11,091 nucleotides of DNA, taken from NCBI GenBank assembly GCA_050050115.1, contig JASFUX010000106.1, positions 1 to 11,091 of the forward strand, given 5' to 3'. The first letter of the stretch is position 1. Every line of letters begins with the position of its first letter. Position numbers and translations under genes: made by a program. Under the pieces are notes generated by a model. It saw only the letters and a list, made by a program, of their open reading frames with translations, did not search any database and was not told the origin of the DNA. Origin of the DNA: JASFUX01 sp050050115 (GTDB lineage: Bacteria > Pseudomonadota > Alphaproteobacteria > Caulobacterales > Maricaulaceae). Shown in pieces: positions 6,067-11,091 of the stretch.

Positions 6067-6285
6067 TTACGTTTGATCCTGTGCGTGATGTTTCCGGCGC
6101 TGCGCGGTCTTCAAGATCCAGCCGACGGCCGCGCCGAGCAGGAACGTGGCGATGATCATGAACGCGCGCTGGGTCTCGAACGTCCAGAAGACGATCGTGA
6201 TCTGCACCAGGCCGAGGTTCTGCAGCAGGAACAGCGCGAGCAGGATCACCAGCCCGAGCGCGATCCAGTGGCGGATGCGTTTCAT
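6067..6285 (-). CDS. LapA-domain (DUF1049) inner-membrane protein
   Basis: A 72-residue membrane protein has the LapA/DUF1049 layout: a short basic N-terminus (MKRIRHW), a first transmembrane helix (about 8-21), a short extracytoplasmic stretch QNLGLVQITIVFWTFETQ, and a second helix (about 42-58). A basic cytoplasmic tail, KTAQRRKHHAQDQT, follows. In E. coli the family member LapA works with LapB in control of lipopolysaccharide synthesis. Here no lapB is adjacent, so only the domain assignment is safe. The ATG at 6283-6285 is preceded by a very strong AGGAGGT (6289-6295). An upstream in-frame extension to 6486 is arginine-rich, lacks family features and is rejected. The gene is convergent with the coiled-coil lipoprotein gene, 27 bases away, and divergent from the symporter gene. 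Confidence 0.85.
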   Translation of the reverse strand: MKRIRHWIALGLVILLALFLLQNLGLVQITIVFWTFETQRAFMIIATFLLGAAVGWILKTAQRRKHHAQDQT

Positions 6286-6377
6286 CTGACCTCCTCGTCG
6301 AGCTGCGCCCTGGCGCGTGCGCGAAAGGCGCAGAGCGCCGGACCCTAGCCGCTTTCGAACCCGCGCGGCCATTGGGG

Positions 6378-6409
6378 GATATTGCCGATATTGAGAAAGC
6401 CAGCATAAA
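6378..6409 (+). promoter_or_regulatory. Possible promoter and 7-base tandem repeat ahead of the symporter gene
   Basis: In the 205-base divergent region between lapA-like and symporter genes, TTGCCG (6382-6387) and CATAAA (6404-6409) are 16 bases apart and each match sigma70 consensus at four of six positions. GATATTG occurs twice (6378-6384 and 6387-6393) over the -35 area, with a 9-base period. This is weak evidence, and the start of transcription is unproved. Confidence 0.25.
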
Positions 6410-6490
6410 GCGCTGTGTAGAGGTGCGCGGCGGAAGACCGTCGCGCGGTCGTCCGCCAGCGAAGGGAGCGCGTCGCGCTCGCGCATTGAA

Positions 6491-7861
6491 GTGCCCAGGT
6501 CCCGCTTTCTTCACAGCCGCCTGACGCGGCGGCTCGACGTCCTCGTTCGGAACCGTCTGTGGCTTCAGGTCCTGATCGGCCTCGTCGCCGGGGCGCTCGT
6601 CGGCCTCGCGCTCGGACCTGACATCGATCTTCTCGATCGTGCGGACGCCGAGCTGATCGGCGGCTGGCTGGCGTTGCCGGGGCGCCTGTTCCTCGCCGCG
6701 GTCGGCATGGTGATCGTGCCGCTGGCGGCCAGCTCGATCTTTCTCGGCATCGCCGGCAGCGGCGGCGGGGAGGCGCTCAAGTCCGTCGCCATGCGTTTGG
6801 GCGCTTTCGTCGTGCTGACCTCGACGGCCGCCGCCGGCATCGGCCTCGTTCTGGCGCGCAGCATCAATCTGGGCGGCGAAAGACAGATCATGGGCGGTCC
6901 GGTGGCCGCGCCGGCGACGGGCGGGGCGGAGGCGGACGAAGTCCTCTCGCCGCTCGAAACGATGACGCGGCAGCTGCCCGACTTCATCACCGCGCTCATT
7001 CCTCAGAACCTGACCGTGTCGCTGTTCGAGCAGGACATGCTGGCGATCGTCGTCTTCTCGATCTTCATCGCCGTCGCCGTGGTCAATGCGGACAACCGTG
7101 AGCTGACCAAGCCGCTCGTCGAACTGTCCGCGGCGATCCTCGAAGTCTGCATGACCGTCATCCGCACGGCGATGCGCTTTGCGCCGGTCGCGGTGTTCGG
7201 ATTGATCGCGCAGACCGTCGCGGCGAGCGGTCTCGCGACGCTTCAACACTTGGCGATCTATTGCGTTGTCGTGCTGACCGGGCTGTTGGGGCTGTTGATT
7301 CTCTATGTCCTCATCGTCTCGCTGTTGGGCCGGATGTCGCCGCTCGGCTTTCTGAGGGCCGTCGCGCCCGTGCAGCTTCTGGCGTTCTCGACGTCGAGCT
7401 CGGCGGCGGTGATGCCGCTGACGATGAAGACCGCGGTCGAGAAGCTCGGCGCGTCGACGGCGACGGCGGGCGCGGTCGTGCCGCTGGCCGCGACGGTGAA
7501 CATGGCGGGCACTGCGCTCTATCAGTCGGTGGCCATCGTATTCCTCGCCGAGATGTCCGGCGTCGATCTCGCGGTCGGAGATCTGGCGCTGATCATGGTG
7601 ACCTTGACCGGCGCCTCGATCGGCGCGCCCGCTGCGCCGGGGGCGAGCATTGCAGTGCTCGCAGCCACCGCGACGAGCTTCGGCGTGCCGCTCGCGGGCC
7701 TGCCGCTGATCCTCGGCGTCGACCGTCTGCTCGACATGGCGCGGACGGTGGTCAACGTGACGGGCGACCTCGTCGCCTGTCGCTTGTTGTCGCTGGGAGA
7801 TATCGCATCGCCGCCGATCGTCGAGATCGAGCCTGCGGGAGAGGGCGCGCCGGAAGGCTAG
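6491..7861 (+). CDS. Dicarboxylate/amino acid:cation symporter (DAACS/SDF family)
   Basis: This is an inner-membrane sodium- or proton-coupled importer of the GltP/DctA/GltPh family, for dicarboxylates or acidic or neutral amino acids. The 456 residues contain the family landmarks. The hairpin-1 serine motif is STSSS (300-304) before AAVMPLTM. TM7 reads VPLAATVNMAGTALY, with N337-M-A-G-T341. TM8 reads DRLLDMARTVVNVTGD, with D411, D415, R418, N422 and D426 aligning to GltPh D390, D394, R397, N401 and D405. The usual NMDGT aspartate (Na3 ligand D312 in GltPh) is Ala339 here. The GTG start at 6491 has no close Shine-Dalgarno (GAAGGGAG lies about 22 bases away), so the N-terminus is uncertain, but no better in-frame start is visible before the first helices. 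It converges with the VOC gene over a 10-base gap. The substrate is not inferable. Confidence 0.9.
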   Translation: MPRSRFLHSRLTRRLDVLVRNRLWLQVLIGLVAGALVGLALGPDIDLLDRADAELIGGWLALPGRLFLAAVGMVIVPLAASSIFLGIAGSGGGEALKSVAMRLGAFVVLTSTAAAGIGLVLARSINLGGERQIMGGPVAAPATGGAEADEVLSPLETMTRQLPDFITALIPQNLTVSLFEQDMLAIVVFSIFIAVAVVNADNRELTKPLVELSAAILEVCMTVIRTAMRFAPVAVFGLIAQTVAASGLATLQHLAIYCVVVLTGLLGLLILYVLIVSLLGRMSPLGFLRAVAPVQLLAFSTSSSAAVMPLTMKTAVEKLGASTATAGAVVPLAATVNMAGTALYQSVAIVFLAEMSGVDLAVGDLALIMVTLTGASIGAPAAPGASIAVLAATATSFGVPLAGLPLILGVDRLLDMARTVVNVTGDLVACRLLSLGDIASPPIVEIEPAGEGAPEG

Positions 7862-7871
7862 TTCTCGAAAT

Positions 7872-8315
7872 CTACTCGTAGAACGCCTCGAGCGCCGGCA
7901 TGTGCACAAACTCGAACTTCAGATTGTCAGGACCCAGAAAATAGACAGCGTAGTAGCCGCCAATCCCGAATGGGAACTCGGCCGGGCCGTCGAGGATGGT
8001 TCCGCCCAGGCGCGTCACCAGCTCGGCCATCTCGTCGACCCGTTCGTGCGTGTCGGCGTTGAAGGCCATGTGGTGCAGGCCCGGCTCGTAAACCTCGAAC
8101 GGATGCTTGGCGAGGTCGCCTTTGGCCTCCCAGATGTTGAACGCGATGTTCGTAGCCGGATTGAGGTTGATCGACACCCGCGTGCCGGAGTTCTCTCCGC
8201 GCTCATGATAGGTGTAGCCGAGGAAGTCGAGCCACGGTTCGAAGAACGCCATCGCCGCGTCCAAATCGGAAACCGTGATCGAGACGTGATTGAGCGTGCC
8301 GAGCCAGCGGTTCAT
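7872..8315 (-). CDS. VOC-fold (glyoxalase/bleomycin-resistance/dioxygenase-like) protein
   Basis: This is a 147-residue cytoplasmic protein with the paired beta-alpha-beta-beta-beta modules of the vicinal oxygen chelate superfamily. Likely metal ligands are His10 (NHVSITVSDL), a His in GLHHMAF (81/82) and Glu135 in FLGPDNLKFEFVH. The second His and the Glu sit where glyoxalase-like enzymes place them, so metal binding is plausible. Family members include lyases, dioxygenases and resistance proteins, and the reaction cannot be told from sequence alone. The ATG at 8313-8315 follows GGGGAG (minus strand, 8322-8327) with a 6-base gap. A good sigma70-like promoter lies just upstream, giving a short leader of about 20 bases. 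The gene is a single unit. Confidence 0.9.
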   Translation of the reverse strand: MNRWLGTLNHVSITVSDLDAAMAFFEPWLDFLGYTYHERGENSGTRVSINLNPATNIAFNIWEAKGDLAKHPFEVYEPGLHHMAFNADTHERVDEMAELVTRLGGTILDGPAEFPFGIGGYYAVYFLGPDNLKFEFVHMPALEAFYE

Positions 8316-8341
8316 CCAGGTCTCCCCTCGTTATGGAAGAC

Positions 8342-8371
8342 TTTACAATTGAGGGTTGTTCGGGCTGTCAA
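8342..8371 (-). promoter_or_regulatory. Sigma70-like promoter of the VOC gene
   Basis: On the minus strand, a perfect -35 TTGACA (8366-8371) is followed after 18 bases by TGTAAA (8342-8347), which matches the -10 consensus at four of six positions. It lies in a locally AT-richer stretch. The predicted start near 8335 leaves a leader of about 20 bases that contains the Shine-Dalgarno of the VOC gene, so the geometry is consistent. Confidence 0.6.
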
Positions 8372-8520
8372 GGTTGCAGTTCGAAAAGACCTCTAAAACA
8401 ATAAGTTATGTGAGGCGAGGGCGCGCGGGCGGCGTCTGAACGTCGTTCACGGGCCGGGAAAATCGTCCCTCCAATCCCTCTATCGTGCACGGATCATTAA
8501 GCGAATACTTTGAAGCGTAA

Positions 8521-8540
8521 GCGGCGAGCATTGTCGCCGC
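8521..8540 (+). other. 20-base palindrome in the qmcA leader
   Basis: GCGGCGA (8521-8527) and TCGCCGC (8534-8540) are perfect arms around GCATTG, 22 bases before the qmcA start and 12 bases before its GAGG (8553-8556). In RNA this is a stable hairpin just ahead of the ribosome-binding site. In DNA it could be an operator. No T tract follows. The rest of 8372-8520 is non-coding, and I see no other clear motif in it. Confidence 0.45.
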
Positions 8541-8562
8541 ACCCGATTTCACGAGGCCCGCC

Positions 8563-9531
8563 ATGGACCCGATCGCCTATCTGCCGTTCCTCTTCGTCAT
8601 CGTCGCGGTGATCCTCGCGTTCACCGGGATCAAGGTCGTCCCGCAGGGTCACAACTACACGGTCGAGCGGTTCGGCCGCTACACGAAGACCTTGAAGCCC
8701 GGCTTGCATTTCATCATCCCGCTTTTCGACGTGATCGGAAAGAAGATGAACATGATGGAGACCGTGCTCGACGTGCCCAACCAGGAGGTCATCACCAAGG
8801 ACAACGCCATGGTGTCGACCGACGCGGTGGTCTTCATCCAGGTCATGGACGCGGCCAAGGCCGCCTACGAGGTCAACAACCTTGTCAACGCGATCACCAA
8901 CCTGTCGCTGACAAACGTGCGGACTGTCGTCGGCTCGATGGACCTCGACGAGGTGCTCTCGCGTCGTGACGACATCAACGAGCGGCTCTTGAAAGTCATC
9001 GACGCGGCGACCAACCCGTGGGGCGTCAAGGTCACCCGCATCGAGATCAAGGATCTTTCGCCTCCGCACGACATCACCGAGGCGATGGCCAAACAGATGA
9101 AGGCCGAGCGTGAGAAGCGCGCCGAGATCCTGCAGGCCGAAGGCCACAAGGCGTCCGCCATCCTCGAGGCCGAGGGCGAGAAGGAAGCCGCGATCCGCGA
9201 GGCCGAAGGCCGCCGCGAAGCCGCCTTCCTCGACGCCGAGGCGCGCGAGCGCGAGGCCGAAGCCGAAGCGCGCGCGACCGCGATGGTCTCCGAGGCGATC
9301 GCCAAGGGCGACAAGTCTGCGATCAACTACTTCCTGGGTCAGCGCTATGTCGACGCGTTCGAGAAGCTGGCGATGTCGAACCAGCAGCGCACGCTGATCC
9401 TGCCTGCTGAGTTGTCCGGATTGTCTGCTATGCTCGGCGGGATTTCCGAGATCGCCCAGTCCGCGCTCGGTCCGCGCGACGCCGAGGGCGAGCCCAACGG
9501 AGCCGGCGGAGAAACGCCATGGAATCGCTGA
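8563..9531 (+). CDS. qmcA: SPFH/stomatin-like membrane protein QmcA (paraslipin)
   Basis: QmcA-type SPFH proteins assemble as large cage-like oligomers on the inner membrane. They are linked to membrane microdomains and, in E. coli, to FtsH-linked membrane quality control. The 322 residues have one N-terminal transmembrane anchor (about 5-22). The band-7 domain follows (about 23-175), with VPQGHNYTVERFGRYTKTLKPGLHFIIP and the conserved VLDVPNQEVITKDN. After it come four 11-residue hydrophilic repeats of the form xAEGxKxAAxx at 191-201, 202-212, 213-223 and 224-234, a hendecad coiled coil. The region after the repeats contains SAINYFLGQRYVDAFEKLA, and the tail is Gly/Pro-rich. The ATG at 8563 follows GAGG (8553-8556). 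The stop overlaps the NfeD-family gene by 13 bases, the classical operon partner. Confidence 0.95.
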   Translation: MDPIAYLPFLFVIVAVILAFTGIKVVPQGHNYTVERFGRYTKTLKPGLHFIIPLFDVIGKKMNMMETVLDVPNQEVITKDNAMVSTDAVVFIQVMDAAKAAYEVNNLVNAITNLSLTNVRTVVGSMDLDEVLSRRDDINERLLKVIDAATNPWGVKVTRIEIKDLSPPHDITEAMAKQMKAEREKRAEILQAEGHKASAILEAEGEKEAAIREAEGRREAAFLDAEAREREAEAEARATAMVSEAIAKGDKSAINYFLGQRYVDAFEKLAMSNQQRTLILPAELSGLSAMLGGISEIAQSALGPRDAEGEPNGAGGETPWNR

Positions 9532-10040
9532 TCACCTTTCTTGACGGACTGACGATCTGGCATTGGTGGATCCTCGCCGCGGTCCTTCTGGTCTGCGAGC
9601 TTCTGACCGGGACCACCTATCTGCTCTGGCCGACCGCCTCGGCGTTCGTCGTCGGCCTGATCGCGGCGACGCTGTCGCCCTTCGCCGGCTGGGAGGTTCA
9701 GCTGATCGCGTTTGCGGCGCTGACCACCATCACGACGCTGGCGGGCGACAAGTTCGTCTCCAAGCGCTGGTTCGCCACCGACAAGCCGATGCTCAACGAG
9801 CGCTCCGAGCAGGTCGCCGGCGAGAAGGTGATCGCCACGGCTGCGTTCGTGGCGGGCGAGGGCCGGGTGCGCTTCGGCGACAGCGTTTGGTCGGCCGAGA
9901 TGGTCGACGGCGGCGACGCGGCCGAGGGCGCGATCCTCGAGGTGGTCCGCATCGAAGGCGCGACGCTGATGGTGCGCGCGCCGGAGGCGGCCGCTCCGAC
10001 AGACCACGGCGAACCAGGCGAGCCCGCGCCGGCGGCGTAG
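9519..10040 (+). CDS. nfeD: NfeD-family protein, short form, partner of QmcA
   Basis: NfeD proteins pair with SPFH proteins, and their soluble OB-fold domain is thought to bind the SPFH partner. This short form has 173 residues. It begins with a membrane region of about three helices (roughly 13-30, 35-53 and 60-76). The OB-fold domain follows (about 92-153), with the hallmark LNERSEQVAGEKVIATAAF and GRVRFGDSVWSAEM. There is no serine-protease domain, as expected for the short NfeD that accompanies QmcA. The tail after residue 155 is Ala/Pro/Glu-rich and probably disordered. The ATG lies inside the last codons of qmcA with GGAG at 9508-9511, so translation is likely coupled. The downstream neighbour is convergent. 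Confidence 0.92.
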   Translation: MESLITFLDGLTIWHWWILAAVLLVCELLTGTTYLLWPTASAFVVGLIAATLSPFAGWEVQLIAFAALTTITTLAGDKFVSKRWFATDKPMLNERSEQVAGEKVIATAAFVAGEGRVRFGDSVWSAEMVDGGDAAEGAILEVVRIEGATLMVRAPEAAAPTDHGEPGEPAPAA

Positions 10041-10072
10041 GGCGGGCGGGAGACGAGATCCGCGCCCGGCGC

Positions 10073-11091
10073 TCAGCCTCCGCCGCTGCGCATTCTGTCG
10101 CGCAGCAATACGATCGACATCTTGTCCCGCGTGACTTGCTCAACGATCGCGTCGCCGACGCCGAGGGTGCTGAAGCGGTTCCATTCGCGTGAGCGCAGAA
10201 CCGGCACAATGATCCTGAACGGTCCCCGCATCATGAAGCCGAACGCCAGGGTCGTGAATATCATCCCCGCGACGACGATATGAGCGACGATGTTCCAGGT
10301 CGACAGAAACGGCTCGCGAAACCCCGACGCCGCCATGATGGCGAGGCAGAGCACGATCAGCGAGCTCAAGCACAGCGTCACGCCGCCGACGTAGTAGAGC
10401 GCCGTGTTTCGCCGGATCTGAAACATGATGTTCCGAACCAGGAACTCCAGAAACAGCTGCCGAATGCTAAGCCAGTGGTAGGACAGCGCCCAGGATGCGG
10501 CGAGTTCTCTCAGCGTATCCTTCTGAGATTCCGTAAGCTGAGCTTCTGCTTGGAGCGACTCTCGTTGCGCGACCCGAAACAGATTGTTTACGCGCGCGAA
10601 CTTCGTGGTGATGAAGTTGTCGAGGCTGAGCGCGTTCTCCCTCTGAATGTGCGTATAAGAAAACTGGTAGATGAAAACGATGATCAGCGTGGCGATTCCG
10701 ATGGACCCCGCGCCCATGAGGAGTTCGTTCACGCCGGGCAGAGTCAGTGGAACGTCGTCGAACAACGGACCTTGTCTGACAATGGCGTCGAACGGATTAA
10801 AAAACAAAATGCTGGCGAGAGCCCAAATCACCAGCGTGAAGACCCCAGGGACAACATACATATAGAGGTACCGGGTATTGTCGTTGGTTTTCTCCCTGGC
10901 CTCCTTCGTGACGTTGAAGAAGAGCCTGTCGATCCCGCCTTTTTCGATCTGCAGCGCGTCGCGGATGAACTGTGATTCAACGTCTTCGTAGAAGACATCC
11001 TCGCGCGGGAAGAGTTGCATTCGCTGCGAGTAGAACGCCGACGCTTTCGACGCGAGCTCTTTGGCCGAGTCGAGCGTCAGCGCGATCGTCG
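10073..11091 (-). CDS. Multi-pass membrane protein, family not recognised (partial, 5' end beyond window)
   Basis: The frame is open from the right edge to the TGA at 10073-10075. An ATG at 11018-11020 is available, but coding-like sequence continues upstream of it without a stop (reading SAKELASKASAFYSQR), so the true start is probably outside the window. Counted from that ATG, four hydrophobic segments lie at about 52-74, 96-118, 205-228 and 242-262. A soluble stretch of about 85 residues between the second and third contains NFITTKFARVNNLFRVAQRESLQAEAQLTESQKD, likely helical. The C-terminus is soluble (RSREWNRFSTLGVGDAIVEQV). I do not recognise a family. Sampled 60-base lines run near 48-53% GC, against a higher GC in the neighbours. 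The gene converges with nfeD over 32 bases. Confidence 0.75.
   Translation of the reverse strand, partial: TIALTLDSAKELASKASAFYSQRMQLFPREDVFYEDVESQFIRDALQIEKGGIDRLFFNVTKEAREKTNDNTRYLYMYVVPGVFTLVIWALASILFFNPFDAIVRQGPLFDDVPLTLPGVNELLMGAGSIGIATLIIVFIYQFSYTHIQRENALSLDNFITTKFARVNNLFRVAQRESLQAEAQLTESQKDTLRELAASWALSYHWLSIRQLFLEFLVRNIMFQIRRNTALYYVGGVTLCLSSLIVLCLAIMAASGFREPFLSTWNIVAHIVVAGMIFTTLAFGFMMRGPFRIIVPVLRSREWNRFSTLGVGDAIVEQVTRDKMSIVLLRDRMRSGGG

Noticed and set aside
5762..7909. A 715-residue open frame on the minus strand across the lipoprotein, LapA and symporter region
   Set aside because: Its product is dominated by Arg, Asp, Gln and His in low-complexity order, as expected from reading GC-rich genes antisense. 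It overlaps several well-supported genes.
10280..10975. A 231-residue plus-strand open frame opposite the unidentified membrane protein
   Set aside because: The minus-strand frame has clear transmembrane helices and normal residue use, while the plus-strand product is charged low-complexity sequence without a ribosome site.
1..11091. CRISPR arrays, tRNA or rRNA genes, insertion sequences, toxin-antitoxin or defence genes
   Set aside because: I looked for regularly spaced repeats, tRNA-like folds and transposase or nuclease motifs on both strands and found none that could be supported.

Overview
The window is ordinary chromosomal DNA from a GC-rich alphaproteobacterium. Several features fit the stalked or dimorphic marine lineages (Maricaulales/Hyphomonadales, relatives of Caulobacter). 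MnmA has the alphaproteobacterial form with an N-terminal extension, a short lipoprotein/LapA/QmcA-NfeD gene set is present, and one promoter region carries a TTAA-N7-TTAA motif (the CtrA box) next to a tight cluster of GANTC (CcrM methylation) sites. The lineage is inferred from gene style and motifs, not from a marker-gene search.

Layout, left to right. (1) 1-218: the end of an unrecognised small membrane protein. (2) 319-1533: mnmA, the tRNA 2-thiouridylase. (3) 1534-1731: a regulatory intergenic region with the CtrA-like box and GANTC cluster. (4) 1732-3006: an exported serine hydrolase of the beta-lactamase/class C fold. (5) 3007-3300: a composite palindromic intergenic repeat followed by the dodecin leader. 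(6) 3301-3576: a dodecin-family protein with an unusual basic tail, convergent with (7) 3605-4186 (-), a YqgE/AlgH protein. (8) 4409-4888: a Prx5-type peroxiredoxin, divergent from yqgE. (9) 4979-6039: a probable two-gene operon of lipoproteins, one with a methyltransferase fold and one a short coiled coil. (10) 6067-6285 (-): a LapA-domain membrane protein. (11) 6491-7861: a dicarboxylate/amino acid:cation symporter, convergent with (12) 7872-8315 (-), a VOC-fold protein that has a good sigma70-like promoter. (13) 8563-10040: the overlapping QmcA-NfeD membrane-quality pair. (14) 10073-11091 (-): a multi-pass membrane protein of unknown family, cut by the window edge and clearly lower in GC.

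The genes are mostly single-gene housekeeping or stress units rather than one pathway. The only tight functional couplings are qmcA-nfeD (13-base overlap) and the lipoprotein pair (14-base gap). I found no RNA gene, CRISPR array, insertion sequence, phage or defence island. I do not see an obvious undescribed multi-gene system. The most distinctive signal is the likely cell-cycle (CtrA/CcrM) promoter in front of the serine hydrolase. After that come the low-GC unidentified membrane protein, the apparently secreted methyltransferase-fold lipoprotein, the dodecin with a histone-like tail, and the symporter lacking the usual Asp in its NMDGT motif.
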